Source: Idiomarina fontislapidosi (lineage in GTDB: Bacteria; Pseudomonadota; Gammaproteobacteria; Enterobacterales; Alteromonadaceae). From it: a DNA stretch of 64,000 nt. The notes under the pieces were generated by a model. That model was not told the origin of the DNA, did not search any database, and saw only the letters and a list, made by a program, of their open reading frames with translations. Position numbers and translations under genes: made by a program. The first letter of the stretch is position 1, and each line of letters opens with the position of its first letter. The stretch covers positions 248,001-312,000 of the forward strand of contig NZ_QJST01000002.1 in the NCBI RefSeq assembly GCF_003226255.1. The letters are read 5' to 3'. Of this stretch, positions 37,646 to 46,991 are shown one piece after another.

Positions 37646-38713
37646 TCACTCCCACAATTGAGCGCGCTCAGCAAAACGGCCATTCGCCAGTAAGGTTTGC
37701 AACTCGTCGGCCATCCAACGTCCCGCATCAATGGCTTTTTGCCAGTATTCAATACGCTGAGGCGCATCAAGTTGTGCAAAATCGTTGCGGTCAGGTATTT
37801 TCTGATACGGCAATTTATTTAGAAATGCCTCTGTTGGACTCATAAAAACGGTATTAGGCCATTCGCGTCCTGTGCTTCGACGCCATTTAAGCCGTTTATC
37901 AAACCACCCTGGAATCGCCTCATGATGAAAATGAGGATAGAGTGTAATCCCTTCGACCCGCGATAAATCAATGTCAAAATGATAATCCGTAATGCCACCA
38001 TCTCGGTAAATCCCCTGTGGTGCACCTGGGATATCGCGCACCCCCTCCAGCACCATCGGTATTGAGCCCGTGGCAAGCAACGCAGGTTGAAAGTTGTTTT
38101 CGGTCAAGGCTACATGCCGAGTCGGTAAATCCGTCCAATCCTTTGATATCGCGAGGTTTGATGCGGGGTGGTGAAATACAACCCGTTCATAATAACGGCC
38201 TAGCCAACGTCGATTAACGCTATTAGCCAGTGCCGAGGATAATAAACCAAGCGCTTGCCGACGCCCCTCATGCGCCGTTGACCGTAAACAGCGCACCGCA
38301 ATAAAATGATGGTGTACGCGTGTTTGCGATAAAATGTCTTTCACTGCCGCTTCCGGTACGTACTTGTGTAAAAGCTTTTCAGCTTCCGACGTAATCTCAC
38401 GCTGATCGGGTTTGGCGCTGTATGTTTGATGACTGTACAGTTCTGCGAAGAGACGGCTTGCGGCCACCGGATCGCTCTGACCTAGCGACGCAAATCGCCA
38501 CGCCCCGGCAGACGTACCTAGGGTATTCAGCGGCTGCTTTTTGTTAGCAAAAAACTCACCAAACAGCCACTCATCGATACCTTGTAGAACAAACCATTTA
38601 GGACCGCCCGAGGCGCCCATTAACAATCCAACATCATCCGCTGATAAACCATTATTTTGGATATGCGACAACGCATTTTTGCCCGCGCGAATGGAAACAA
38701 ATGACTGAGTCAC
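37646..38713 (-). CDS. Patatin-like phospholipase
   Basis: The product is 355 residues. The patatin fold is shown by an oxyanion glycine motif (MGASGGPKW, near 32-40), the nucleophile serine in GTSAG (near 66-70) and the catalytic aspartate in RDGG (near 236-239). No signal peptide is present, so it acts in the cytoplasm or at the inner leaflet on acyl lipids. I choose the GTG at 38713 with AAGGA nine bases upstream rather than the TTG at 38719. It follows the DUF3392 gene by 12 bases and shares direction with the kinase-MoxR-VWA-PLD run downstream. Confidence 0.88.
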   Translation of the reverse strand: MTQSFVSIRAGKNALSHIQNNGLSADDVGLLMGASGGPKWFVLQGIDEWLFGEFFANKKQPLNTLGTSAGAWRFASLGQSDPVAASRLFAELYSHQTYSAKPDQREITSEAEKLLHKYVPEAAVKDILSQTRVHHHFIAVRCLRSTAHEGRRQALGLLSSALANSVNRRWLGRYYERVVFHHPASNLAISKDWTDLPTRHVALTENNFQPALLATGSIPMVLEGVRDIPGAPQGIYRDGGITDYHFDIDLSRVEGITLYPHFHHEAIPGWFDKRLKWRRSTGREWPNTVFMSPTEAFLNKLPYQKIPDRNDFAQLDAPQRIEYWQKAIDAGRWMADELQTLLANGRFAERAQLWE

Positions 38714-38725
38714 GGCCAATTATCC

Positions 38726-39049
38726 TTATAGTTGTTTTTTTCGTTCTGCCAATATACCCAATACCAACAACGTAATGAGTACAGCCGGCCCGAGCAGGTG
38801 TAGAGGTATAGCGTATATCCAACTTGCCAATATCGGCGTAAAGCCAATTAATAGGTAACCGTAGCCAAACGCACATAACGCCACAAACACTAAAGCTCTT
38901 ACGATGAACGGATACTTACCAACGAGCCTTTTCACTAAGCCATTAACTTCGTCACCATAAATAACAAGTAACGTTGCCATCACCATCATGGCAATTTCGT
39001 AAGTATGTTGCCTGAGCATCATCCCCAACTGATTCATCAATTGCAGCAA
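38726..39049 (-). CDS. DUF3392 small membrane protein
   Basis: This 107-residue protein has three to four hydrophobic helices and a basic C-terminal tail. The central stretch [18 protein letters not shown] is typical of DUF3392, a proteobacterial inner-membrane family without known function. The start appears to be a TTG at 39049, because GGAGA lies six bases upstream and the family N-terminus fits; an ATG at 39037 is too far from that site. It heads the run that includes the patatin-like lipase. Confidence 0.85.
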   Translation of the reverse strand: MLQLMNQLGMMLRQHTYEIAMMVMATLLVIYGDEVNGLVKRLVGKYPFIVRALVFVALCAFGYGYLLIGFTPILASWIYAIPLHLLGPAVLITLLVLGILAERKKQL

Positions 39050-39196
39050 TCGAATTCTCCTACAGCTTTGCTTAACTCGGAAGTATACCGATTTTTACCT
39101 AGTCGAACATCCCCCGACACCGCATTGCCACTCGCAGCACCGCGTCAACTTTGGTATCCTCAAACCATCATTAATCACAGCAAAACATCACAGCCC

Positions 39197-40006
39197 ATGA
39201 AATTTATATCATTTAATATCAATGGAATTAGAGCGCGTCTTCATCAACTGCAAGCGATGATTGATAAGCATCAACCCGACGTGATCGGTTTACAGGAAAC
39301 CAAGGTACATGATGACCAGTTCCCGCAAGAAGCGGTCGAAGAGATGGGCTATCATGTGAACTTCTTCGGTCAGAAAGGTCATTATGGCGTCGCGCTGTTA
39401 AGTAAAAAACCGCTTACTGACGTGCAGAAGGGATTCCCGAACGAGCCTGAAGATGCGCAACGTCGAATGATCATGGGCGACTACCCGCTTCCAGACGGTT
39501 CGTCCGTGCGTGTGTTAAATGGTTATTTCCCGCAAGGAGAAAGCCGCGATCACCCGACTAAGTTTCCAATGAAAGCACAGTTTTACCGTGATTTAATGGA
39601 CTATCTCAACAATGACTTATCCCCAGATCAACCGGTCATTGTGATGGGCGATATGAATATCTCCCATCAAGACTGTGATATCGGCATTGGCGATGCGAAC
39701 GCGAAGCGTTGGTTGCGCACCGGTAAATGTAGCTTTTTACCCGAAGAACGCGATTGGCTGAATGAAGTGCTTGATTGGGGTCTGATTGATACCTACCGTC
39801 AACTCAATCCCGATCAAGATAACGAGTTCAGCTGGTTTGACTATCGTTCACGCGGCTTTGATGACAACCGCGGCCTTCGGATTGACTTGATCTTAGCGAC
39901 CAAGACATTGGCACGTCAGTGCGAGGAGAGCGGCATTGATTACGCGTTACGAGGTATCGAAAAGCCGTCTGATCACGCTCCAATATGGAGCCGTTTCTCG
40001 CTGTAA
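39197..40006 (+). CDS. xthA: Exodeoxyribonuclease III
   Basis: XthA (269 residues) is the major AP endonuclease and 3'-5' exonuclease of base-excision repair. Conserved residues are visible: N7 in SFNINGIR, E34 in LQETK, the GDMN aspartate and asparagine (near 151-153), and the C-terminal SDHAPIW histidine. The start is the ATG at 39197, which gives the family N-terminus; a 64-residue upstream extension from 39005 runs antisense into the DUF3392 gene and is rejected. The next gene starts 21 bases downstream and may be cotranscribed. Confidence 0.96.
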   Translation: MKFISFNINGIRARLHQLQAMIDKHQPDVIGLQETKVHDDQFPQEAVEEMGYHVNFFGQKGHYGVALLSKKPLTDVQKGFPNEPEDAQRRMIMGDYPLPDGSSVRVLNGYFPQGESRDHPTKFPMKAQFYRDLMDYLNNDLSPDQPVIVMGDMNISHQDCDIGIGDANAKRWLRTGKCSFLPEERDWLNEVLDWGLIDTYRQLNPDQDNEFSWFDYRSRGFDDNRGLRIDLILATKTLARQCEESGIDYALRGIEKPSDHAPIWSRFSL

Positions 40007-40027
40007 TTTACTACAGGAATTCATACT

Positions 40028-40663
40028 ATGGCGCTGTTTCTCAACATACTTGCTCTTTGCATTCTCATCACTACGTGGGTTAACGACAACTGGCGTATGT
40101 TGAGAGATAGCAGCCTACTACAACACTTGCTATTCGGCTCTGCTGCGATCATTACGTTTATCTGGGTGTTCTCGGCAAAGCTCGAGCAAGGTCTAGATAT
40201 TCACTTTCTGTTGATCACCACACTTACTTTGATGTTGGGCTTTCGCTACGCCTTGCTCGCTGGCGTTCTGATAGTCGCGATCAACAGTCTGTTTAATGCT
40301 TACAGTCCGACCGCCATGGGTGCGCTTTATCTAAGTCATATCGTACTACCTGCGGCCGTGACCTATGTCGCTTATGCTGTACTCTATCACCGCCTTCCAC
40401 GCCATCCGTTTATTTACATCTTTTTGAACGCGTTTGTAGCAGCCGCTTTTGCTATTGCGGCAGCTCACTTGGCACACGCAGGATGGGCATTAGCAACAGA
40501 TACACTCTCCGCCAAACAAATTTGGGAAAACTACTTAGTCATCACGCCCTTAGTGATGTTCCCTGAGGCGCTGTTGAATGGTATGGCGGTAACGCTGATG
40601 GTGGTGTACCGCCCTAATTGGCTCATTACCTTTAACGACAAAGAGTATATCGATCCTAATTAG
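40028..40663 (+). CDS. CbiM-like membrane protein (COG3235)
   Basis: The 211-residue protein has six or seven membrane helices and the conserved patch RYALLAGVLIVAINSLFNAY in its middle. This matches the COG3235/CbiM-like family, which is related to substrate-binding components of energy-coupling metal transporters. No ATPase or T-component gene is next to it, so transport activity is uncertain. AGGAA lies just before the ATG. It converges with yfbV and overlaps its end by 4 bases. Confidence 0.8.
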   Translation: MALFLNILALCILITTWVNDNWRMLRDSSLLQHLLFGSAAIITFIWVFSAKLEQGLDIHFLLITTLTLMLGFRYALLAGVLIVAINSLFNAYSPTAMGALYLSHIVLPAAVTYVAYAVLYHRLPRHPFIYIFLNAFVAAAFAIAAAHLAHAGWALATDTLSAKQIWENYLVITPLVMFPEALLNGMAVTLMVVYRPNWLITFNDKEYIDPN

Positions 40664-41091
40664 TGCTCGTCGGGCGGCAACACAGCCAGTGCCTGCTCAA
40701 GCACACATGCCAAATCCATGTAAGTGGGTCCCCCTTCGGCAGGCCGCTTTAACACGGCACGACTGTGTTTTAGCTTATCACGCAGCTCCCAATACCACCC
40801 TTTTAGCCTTCCGGGTAACGGTTGGTTAGCGCGCCAACCCAGCCACGCCATCAACTGCAGTGGCATACTCAGAATTACCGCAGAAGTCATTAACCCTTGC
40901 TGCCAATAGGCGTGCAGAAACTGCCAGTGCAGTACCGCATTAATCACCGCTATCGCGGGCACCCACCGCTCCATTAAACGCAGTAAAGGAACCAATCGCG
41001 TCTCACGGAATGCGGCAACAACCGCATGGCGCGGCCAGCGCTTAGCGTATTGATGTCCGTCTTTAAATAGCCGGAATACACTTACTTTCAC
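40660..41091 (-). CDS. yfbV: UPF0208 membrane protein YfbV
   Basis: YfbV (143 residues) has two membrane helices in the middle and a conserved cytoplasmic tail (GWYWELRDKL and GGPTYMDLACVLEQAL). In E. coli YfbV is reported to insulate the Ter macrodomain organised by MatP. It starts at a GTG with GAGGA eight bases upstream. Its presence fits a chromosome system with SeqA and MatP-like organisation, though MatP is not in this window. Confidence 0.88.
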   Translation of the reverse strand: MKVSVFRLFKDGHQYAKRWPRHAVVAAFRETRLVPLLRLMERWVPAIAVINAVLHWQFLHAYWQQGLMTSAVILSMPLQLMAWLGWRANQPLPGRLKGWYWELRDKLKHSRAVLKRPAEGGPTYMDLACVLEQALAVLPPDEH

Positions 41092-41130
41092 AGGTCATTC
41101 CTCATCAGCCACTTCACTTTAGTTATTCAA

Positions 41131-41167
41131 GTTATCAACGTTTTCTGTGGATAACTTTGTTGATAGG
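41131..41167. promoter_or_regulatory. DnaA-box cluster upstream of the EIIA-like gene
   Basis: The 213-base gap 41092-41304 holds one perfect DnaA box (TTATCCACA on the minus strand, 41146-41154). It is flanked by near matches TTATCAACG (41132-41140) and CTATCAACA (minus strand, 41159-41167). A TATAAT hexamer at 41225-41230 may be the -10 element of the downstream gene. No oriC-type AT repeats or dnaA gene are nearby. Confidence 0.5.
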
Positions 41168-41304
41168 GTGTACTCATTAACTCACACCGCCCTAGCTATA
41201 TACGCTTTTGCTTACTGGACGTATTATAATCAACTACAGGTTTACTTTGCACCTATCGGGCTAATTCAGATAAGCTACTCGTAAGATAGTTCATTGGAGA
41301 ATAC

Positions 41305-41775
41305 ATGCCCGCTTTCTCTTTCCTAGCACCATGCTCGGGTCGCATGCTGGAGTCAAGCCATCACCCAAGTCATCTGGTTCGTAGTCAGTGGTTAGGTTAC
41401 ACCACCTGTATCGATATATCAGGTAACCAGGTGTTAGCCCCCAGTACGGCAAAAGTCGATTACATTTCGCCCGCCGGCAACTTTATTCACCTTGTCAGTC
41501 CTCAACAGGGACGAATAATGTTGTTATTGGGAGCACATGAGCTGGCGATTAAGTTACCGGCTCTGCAGCCTCATGTGAGAGCAGGCGATACTGTTGAGCA
41601 AGGCACCGCCTTGCTATCAGTCAATCAAACACAGCTGCGCCAGCAAGCAAACGCCTATAATTTAATGGCCGTAATACTGCAGCCAAACGCGGAATTCGAT
41701 AAACTGACTTTACGTACCAGCGGCGCTGTTACCGCATTAGAATCTGAATTAGTTATTCAAAAGGATGTAGCATGA
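41305..41775 (+). CDS. Degenerate EIIA-Glc-like (PTS crr-type) protein lacking active-site histidines
   Basis: This 156-residue protein aligns over its length with EIIA-Glc: FLAPCSGRML at the start, GNQVLAPSTAKVDYI (40-54), RAGDTVEQGTALLSV (92-106). The phosphorylated histidine of EIIA-Glc should fall in residues 71-75, which read IMLLL, and the supporting histidine position reads F60 (a histidine occurs two residues later, at 62). It therefore cannot act as a normal PTS phosphocarrier. A regulatory or scaffold role is inferred. GGAGA precedes the ATG. It overlaps the following YffB-like gene by 4 bases, and dapE follows, so it lies in an operon without other PTS genes. Confidence 0.7.
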   Translation: MPAFSFLAPCSGRMLESSHHPSHLVRSQWLGYTTCIDISGNQVLAPSTAKVDYISPAGNFIHLVSPQQGRIMLLLGAHELAIKLPALQPHVRAGDTVEQGTALLSVNQTQLRQQANAYNLMAVILQPNAEFDKLTLRTSGAVTALESELVIQKDVA

Positions 41776-42116
41776 TTAAAGTGCATGGGATTAAAAACTG
41801 CGACACAGTTAAAAAGGCATTAAAGTGGCTTGAGCAGAATCAAGTCGCCTATGAATTTCGCGATGTCCGCGCAACCCCGCTGACAGAAGCTGAGGTATTG
41901 CAGTGGTTAGACGAGGTTCCCGCTGATAACTTGGTCAATAAACGCAGTACCAGTTGGCGTCAACTTGATGAGTCTCAGCGCGATCTGACCGATAAAGCAA
42001 CCGTTAGCAAGCTCATCGCTGAGCAGCCGACATTGTTCAAGCGACCTCTCGTTGAAGCATCCAACGAAATAAGAGTCGGCTTTAATGCGCAACAATGGGA
42101 GGCTTGGTTAGCCTAA
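41772..42116 (+). CDS. ArsC/Spx-family thioredoxin-fold protein (YffB-like)
   Basis: The product is 114 residues with the N-terminal motif [12 protein letters not shown], in which the single catalytic cysteine (C10) of the ArsC-like thioredoxin fold lies, and the later [15 protein letters not shown] segment typical of YffB/Spx proteins. YffB-type proteins are thought to be glutathione-dependent thiol reductases rather than arsenate reductases. It overlaps the EIIA-like gene (ATGA) and the dapE start (TAATG), so all three are coupled. The yffB-dapE order is also found in E. coli. Confidence 0.9.
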   Translation: MIKVHGIKNCDTVKKALKWLEQNQVAYEFRDVRATPLTEAEVLQWLDEVPADNLVNKRSTSWRQLDESQRDLTDKATVSKLIAEQPTLFKRPLVEASNEIRVGFNAQQWEAWLA

Positions 42117-43255
42117 TGTCTACCAGTAAAACCTTGCAACTCGCTAAATCACTGCTTGAGCGCCCATCGATCACACCCGCCGACGAAGGCTGCCAAGAGC
42201 TTATCGGTAGCCGTTTAAAGGCGCTAGAGTTTGAGCTCGAAACCATGGTGTTTGAAGACACCACTAATCTATGGGCTCGCTTGGGCACTGGCAAACCGGT
42301 GTTATGTTTCGCGGGCCATACCGATGTCGTGCCGCCAGGCGATCCGAATGATTGGCAGTTCCCGCCGTTCCAGCCAACTGAACACGAAGGTTACTTATAT
42401 GGTCGCGGCGCGGCCGATATGAAAGGCAGCTTAGCCGCCATGATCGTCGCGGTCGAGCGTTATCTTGCCGATGTCGAGGAGCCACCTTTTGATATCGCGT
42501 TTCTAATTACCAGCGACGAGGAAGGCCCTTTCATTAATGGTACCAAACGTGTCATGGAAACACTTGAGGCACGTAATGAGAAAATTACTTGGTGTATCGT
42601 TGGCGAGCCTTCTAGCACCGAACAATTGGGCGACGTGGTTAAGAATGGGCGCCGTGGGAGTCTCTCTGGCTCACTCAGCGTAATCGGAGTACAAGGTCAT
42701 GTGGCTTACCCTCACTTGGCTGAAAACCCCGTTCACAAAGCTGCTAGTGCGCTGGCAGAACTGACTCAAACACATTGGGACGACGGTAATGACTATTTTC
42801 CGCCAACCACGTTTCAAGTATCAAACATCAATGCCGGCACCGGTGCAGGTAACGTGATACCTGGTCGCTTAGATATCGAGTTTAATTTCCGCTTTTCGAC
42901 AGAGTCGACCGCAACACAACTGCAACGTCGAGTCGAGACGATTTTAGATAACCACCAGCTCAACTATCGACTTAATTGGAAACTCAATGGTCCGGCGTTT
43001 TTAACTGAAAGTGGTCATTTAATCGATACCGTACAGCAAGCCATCGCACAAACCTGTGGATACCCAACCCAGCTGTCGACTGCCGGCGGAACATCAGACG
43101 GGCGCTTTATTGCCCCCACGGGTGCGGAGCTTGTTGAGTTAGGACCGGTCAACGCGACTATCCACAAAGTTAATGAATGCGTCAGAATCGCTGATTTAGA
43201 CAAACTAACTGATGTCTACGAAGCAGTACTTAAGGGCATGGATAAGTCACTATGA
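42116..43255 (+). CDS. dapE: Succinyl-diaminopimelate desuccinylase
   Basis: DapE (379 residues) removes succinate from N-succinyl-LL-diaminopimelate in lysine and peptidoglycan precursor synthesis. It is a dinuclear zinc M20-family enzyme. Ligands are visible in [25 protein letters not shown], and the C-terminal [12 protein letters not shown]. The lid/dimerisation domain contains [15 protein letters not shown]. The start is the ATG at 42116, overlapping the upstream stop as TAATG; the in-frame ATG at 42095 lacks a ribosome binding site. Together with lysC and dapA elsewhere in the window it covers several steps of the pathway. Confidence 0.96.
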   Translation: MSTSKTLQLAKSLLERPSITPADEGCQELIGSRLKALEFELETMVFEDTTNLWARLGTGKPVLCFAGHTDVVPPGDPNDWQFPPFQPTEHEGYLYGRGAADMKGSLAAMIVAVERYLADVEEPPFDIAFLITSDEEGPFINGTKRVMETLEARNEKITWCIVGEPSSTEQLGDVVKNGRRGSLSGSLSVIGVQGHVAYPHLAENPVHKAASALAELTQTHWDDGNDYFPPTTFQVSNINAGTGAGNVIPGRLDIEFNFRFSTESTATQLQRRVETILDNHQLNYRLNWKLNGPAFLTESGHLIDTVQQAIAQTCGYPTQLSTAGGTSDGRFIAPTGAELVELGPVNATIHKVNECVRIADLDKLTDVYEAVLKGMDKSL

Positions 43256-43944
43256 TGCGAGCAGAGCAGCGCTTGGGCTTGGTCGATGACCATCTCGTCG
43301 CCACACCTGAGGGTGACTTATTACACCCCGCCGCGGCACAAGCTTTTACAGAGATGCAGGCCACCGCTTCAGCTGAGGGGATTAATCTCGCTATCGCATC
43401 AGGGTTCCGTAGTTTTGAGCGCCAGCGCATCATTTGGAACCGCAAATGGTGCGGTGAACGTGTTATTAATGATAAGCAAGGTCGTCCGTTAGATCCTGCG
43501 TGCTTGAGCGACGAGCAGAAGTTACACGCGATTTTGCATTGGTCTGCGCTCCCAGGCGCCAGCCGTCATCATTGGGGAACTGATATTGATATCTGGGATC
43601 CGTCAGGGTTCGGCAACCATCATCAATTACAGCTTATTCCTGATGAATACGAACAGCCCGGTGCGCCCTGCTATACCCTGTGGTGTTGGTTAAAAGCGCA
43701 TGCAAAGGAATACGGCTTTTTCTTTCCGTACGAGGTATATCAGGGAGGCGTGGCGCGCGAGCCATGGCATTTAAGCTACCGCCCTATCGCCCACTCCATA
43801 CAACACGCACTGACATTAGAAGAACTCACTCAAGCGATAAAAACTGCTGACGTTGAGGGTAAGGTCACTATTTTGGAACACCTTGGTGCGATCAAACAAC
43901 GCTATTTCGACACGATTTGCGGCGAGAATACTGGAGATGAATGA
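43252..43944 (+). CDS. M15-family D-alanyl-D-alanine carboxypeptidase-like protein
   Basis: The 230-residue product has the VanY/M15 zinc motif: [13 protein letters not shown] supplies histidine and aspartate ligands (near 104-116), and EPWHLSYRP near residue 170 supplies the catalytic glutamate and third ligand. The segment [10 protein letters not shown] is also typical. The substrate is expected to be the peptidoglycan stem peptide. No signal peptide is visible, which is unusual for a wall enzyme but common in this subgroup. It overlaps the dapE end by 4 bases, so precursor synthesis and wall editing are coupled here. Confidence 0.9.
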   Translation: MMRAEQRLGLVDDHLVATPEGDLLHPAAAQAFTEMQATASAEGINLAIASGFRSFERQRIIWNRKWCGERVINDKQGRPLDPACLSDEQKLHAILHWSALPGASRHHWGTDIDIWDPSGFGNHHQLQLIPDEYEQPGAPCYTLWCWLKAHAKEYGFFFPYEVYQGGVAREPWHLSYRPIAHSIQHALTLEELTQAIKTADVEGKVTILEHLGAIKQRYFDTICGENTGDE

Positions 43945-44096
43945 TGCAAGAACACTGGGTTTGGTTAATTATTTTGTTGGTTATTGGCGTTGTACTAAGT
44001 AACCTCATGGTGCTCAAATACAGCAATAAGTTTAAATGGCCGACAAAAAAAGAGTCGTCCAAAGAAAATACTGAGGACGACTCTTCTAAACAGTAA
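43941..44096 (+). CDS. DUF2897 small membrane protein
   Basis: This 51-residue protein has one hydrophobic helix (about residues 6-25) followed by a charged hydrophilic tail, the DUF2897 layout. The ATG at 43941 overlaps the stop of the M15 gene; a second ATG at 43944 is equally possible, and GGAG lies upstream of both. Function is unknown. Codons of the tail double as the transcription terminator of the opposing purC gene. Confidence 0.8.
   Translation: MMQEHWVWLIILLVIGVVLSNLMVLKYSNKFKWPTKKESSKENTEDDSSKQ
44045..44084 (-). terminator. purC terminator embedded in the DUF2897 coding sequence
   Basis: AGAGTCGTCC (44051-44060) and GGACGACTCT (44075-44084) form a perfect 10-bp stem with a 14-base loop. 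On the minus strand the stem is followed by TTTTTTT (44051-44045), 33 bases past the purC stop. Confidence 0.88.
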
Positions 44097-44116
44097 TTAG
44101 CAGTCAGCGTTTGGGT

Positions 44117-44830
44117 TTATGAGAACTTGACACCTAAGCGTTGACCGACTTCTTTGTAAGCCTCAACGACGCCGCCAAGCCCTTGGCGGAAGCGATCTTT
44201 ATCAAGTTTTTCACGCGTGTCTGCATCCCATAAACGACAACCGTCTGGGGTAAACTCATCACCGAGTACGAGTTGGCCGTCAAATACACCAAATTCAAGT
44301 TTATAGTCGACCAGCAATAACCCTGCCTGCTCAAATAAAGACTTAAGCACTGAGTTCACTTTAAAAGTCAGTTCTTTCATTTGTGCGATTTGATCTTTTG
44401 TCGCCCAACCAAATGCTTCGATGTGATATTCGTTAACCATCGGATCGTGCAACGCATCGTTCTTTAAAAAGAACTCGAACGTAGGTGGATTCAAGGTTTT
44501 ACCCTCTTCTACACCTAAGCGACGCACTAACGAGCCAGCAGCGACATTGCGAACAACACACTCTACGGGGATCATATCAAGTTTCTTAACCAGTGATTCC
44601 GTATCGCTCAGCAACTCATCCAGTTGCGTCGGAATGCCCGCATTTTCCAACTGAGTCATAATGAAATGGTTAAAACGGTTATTGACCATTCCCTTATCTT
44701 CAAGTTGTTCCACTTTTTCTCCATCAAATGCGGAGGTGTCATTGCGGAACTCCAACACTAACCGTGATGGGTCATCCGTTGTATAAACGGTTTTTGCCTT
44801 ACCACGATACAGCTCGTTACGTTTTTCCAT
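44117..44830 (-). CDS. purC: Phosphoribosylaminoimidazole-succinocarboxamide synthase
   Basis: PurC (237 residues) joins aspartate to CAIR with ATP in purine synthesis. Family motifs include the N-terminal [17 protein letters not shown]-binding strand, [11 protein letters not shown] in the middle and LVDYKLEFG with the [12 protein letters not shown] acidic cluster near the C-terminus. Length equals E. coli PurC (237). It follows bamC by 14 bases, in the conserved dapA-bamC-purC order, and ends in a terminator inside the opposing gene. Confidence 0.97.
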   Translation of the reverse strand: MEKRNELYRGKAKTVYTTDDPSRLVLEFRNDTSAFDGEKVEQLEDKGMVNNRFNHFIMTQLENAGIPTQLDELLSDTESLVKKLDMIPVECVVRNVAAGSLVRRLGVEEGKTLNPPTFEFFLKNDALHDPMVNEYHIEAFGWATKDQIAQMKELTFKVNSVLKSLFEQAGLLLVDYKLEFGVFDGQLVLGDEFTPDGCRLWDADTREKLDKDRFRQGLGGVVEAYKEVGQRLGVKFS

Positions 44831-44844
44831 AGGTTGTGTCGCCT

Positions 44845-45942
44845 TTACTGTTGACTTGCTACTTTTAATGCTTGCTCAAGGGCTGGCTTGACCGATTCGA
44901 GCCATGCTTGATCGACTACTTCATCATTTGACCACACGGTGATAGCGGTATCATCGCCGAATTCTACCAAGCGGATTTCATATTCACCTTCTGGAATGTT
45001 CAACGAATCATAGTCATCGCCGCCGATAAACAAGAAGCCAGAATCAGGTTCTGCATATTCGACAAAATAAGTGCCCGCTTCGCGATTTAAATCTTCGATG
45101 GTGAGTCCGATTTGTTCAAGCGCTTGTCCTGTCAGAACCCAAGCTTCATCAAAATCGAGTCCGACAATGTAAGCAGGTTCTTGTTTCGCATTGCTGCCTA
45201 CAGATATCGGAACGCCTGCTTCACGAATTTGTTGAATCGACTGCTGATGCACCCGGTTTACTTGAGATACAACTTTGTTGACCAAGTCGACAGCGAGGTT
45301 ATGCTGGGTCAGTTCAGGCATCTCCCGTTGCTCGCCATTAATTGTCTGCGACACGTCATCTAACGAGACTTCAAATACAGTTGTTCTACCATGAGTTTCA
45401 GGCTTTTGAGTTAATACATAACGGAAGCGCTGTTCTAACGATACCGTTGATTCATCATCACCAAAGAACCAACTACTTTCTTCACCTTCAACTTCATATT
45501 CCTCTTGAATGGTGAGCGATTCCGTTGTCCACTGATTTTCACCCGTTTTCGTGTAGCTCAAGCCTTTACGTTCTAATACTTGCTCGGCCGCTTGCCACAC
45601 TGTATTGGTGACCGTATCAGGCATTCCTTCAACTAAGTCGAAATAAACACGTGGCTCATCCTCATTCTCTAAAACTCGACTACCGAGTGCCACAGGATGA
45701 ACTTGGCGAGGTGATACGACACGTACATCCTCACCAATCGGTCCAGCAGTTTCTACAGACGGTATTCTGTAAGTGCTGCTATATGCTGGAGTCTCTAAGT
45801 TCGATGGCACTGTCAACGTTTGCCTTTGATCGAGCTCTACGTATTCGAAGTTACCATTCGGTTGCTCTTTTTCAATTGAGCTACACGATGCGAGGGTCAT
45901 CGTAGCCAACGAGGTTACGATGGCTGTACGGCGAAAATTCAT
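44845..45942 (-). CDS. bamC: Outer membrane assembly lipoprotein BamC
   Basis: BamC is a lipoprotein of the BAM complex that inserts beta-barrel proteins in the outer membrane. The product is 365 residues with a lipobox (TLASC, cysteine near residue 20), an unstructured N-terminal part that in E. coli contacts BamD, and two helix-grip domains (about 100-215 and 250-360). The ATG at 45942 is chosen, as AGGAG lies five bases upstream; a GTG at 45948 overlaps that site. It lies between dapA and purC, the conserved locus order. Confidence 0.93.
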   Translation of the reverse strand: MNFRRTAIVTSLATMTLASCSSIEKEQPNGNFEYVELDQRQTLTVPSNLETPAYSSTYRIPSVETAGPIGEDVRVVSPRQVHPVALGSRVLENEDEPRVYFDLVEGMPDTVTNTVWQAAEQVLERKGLSYTKTGENQWTTESLTIQEEYEVEGEESSWFFGDDESTVSLEQRFRYVLTQKPETHGRTTVFEVSLDDVSQTINGEQREMPELTQHNLAVDLVNKVVSQVNRVHQQSIQQIREAGVPISVGSNAKQEPAYIVGLDFDEAWVLTGQALEQIGLTIEDLNREAGTYFVEYAEPDSGFLFIGGDDYDSLNIPEGEYEIRLVEFGDDTAITVWSNDEVVDQAWLESVKPALEQALKVASQQ

Positions 45943-45953
45943 TTCCACTCCTG

Positions 45954-46832
45954 CTACTTAAGTAGGTGTAATTTTTCGAGTGCGCGTTCTATGACAAGCT
46001 GGCTGTCTTCGCTTGGAGGGGTCAATGGCAGACGGTAGTTGGCGCTGCATTTTCCCATCAAAGCCAAAGCCCACTTCACTGGAATGGGGTTTGACTCAAT
46101 AAACAACGCATCATTGAGTTCACGCAGCTCAGCATCAATTTTCTCTGCTTTCTCGCGTTCTCCACGTGTTGCTGCATCGACTAAAGCCTTCATTTGCGTG
46201 GGTACAACGTTCGCTGACACACTGATAACACCATGTCCGCCGCGGAGCATAAACTCACATGCCGTCGGGTCATCCCCACTCAATAAAATAAATTGGTTAC
46301 CACAACGACGTTTGAGTTCCTCTACACGAGTTACATCGCCTGTTGCTTCTTTGATTCCAATGACGTTATCAATTTCAGCCAATCTTTCAACCACTTCAGG
46401 TGGCATATCCAGCGCGGTACGACCTGGCACATTGTATAAGATTTGAGGTTTGTCAGACGCCTCAGCACATGCTGCGAAGTGCGCAATTAAGCCCTCAACT
46501 GAAGGTTTATTGTAATATGGAGTAACATTAAGAAAGCCATCGACGCCGAAGTGCGTCATTTTTTCTGTCAGCTGAACGGCTTCGGAAGTTGAGTTTGAAC
46601 CATTCCCGCCGATCACCTTAATGCGACCATCGGCGAGTTCTACGATGGCGGCAACCACATCAATGTGTTCTTCGTGGCTCAGTGTGGTTGATTCACCTGT
46701 TGTACCAACCGCGACAATGGCATCCGTTCCTGACTCTACATGGAAATTGACAAGTTCTTCGAGTTCGTTGTAATCAATATTTCCATGTTTAGTAAGCGGC
46801 GTCACTAAGGCAACAATACTACCTGTTAACAT
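45954..46832 (-). CDS. dapA: 4-hydroxy-tetrahydrodipicolinate synthase
   Basis: DapA (292 residues) condenses pyruvate and aspartate semialdehyde, the committed step to diaminopimelate and lysine. The Schiff-base lysine is in VIGIKEATGD (K161 region), preceded by the catalytic tyrosine in YNVPGRTA. VGTTGES near residue 43 is the pyruvate-binding strand. It heads the dapA-bamC-purC operon. The 159-base divergent gap to bcp (46833-46991) should carry both promoters; no riboswitch was recognised in front of dapA. Confidence 0.97.
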   Translation of the reverse strand: MLTGSIVALVTPLTKHGNIDYNELEELVNFHVESGTDAIVAVGTTGESTTLSHEEHIDVVAAIVELADGRIKVIGGNGSNSTSEAVQLTEKMTHFGVDGFLNVTPYYNKPSVEGLIAHFAACAEASDKPQILYNVPGRTALDMPPEVVERLAEIDNVIGIKEATGDVTRVEELKRRCGNQFILLSGDDPTACEFMLRGGHGVISVSANVVPTQMKALVDAATRGEREKAEKIDAELRELNDALFIESNPIPVKWALALMGKCSANYRLPLTPPSEDSQLVIERALEKLHLLK

Positions 46833-46991
46833 ATAGGCTCCAAATTCCTAATCATGGGGCCTAATGTTACTGGTAGCCCCAAATAAACACAAGACTAGGA
46901 ACACATCGCAGCCAATTTGTTCCCTTCATTTTAATCCAAAGCGAGCTTCGCTATCATATATACACTGAGTATTCACTGGTAGGAGTCAAAA

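Noticed and set aside
39005-39196. 64-residue extension of XthA
   Set aside because: It overlaps the opposite-strand DUF3392 gene start, and ExoIII proteins begin at the [12 protein letters not shown] segment.
41092-41304. Replication origin
   Set aside because: DnaA boxes are present but there are no AT-rich 13-mers, GATC cluster or dnaA/dnaN/gidA neighbours.
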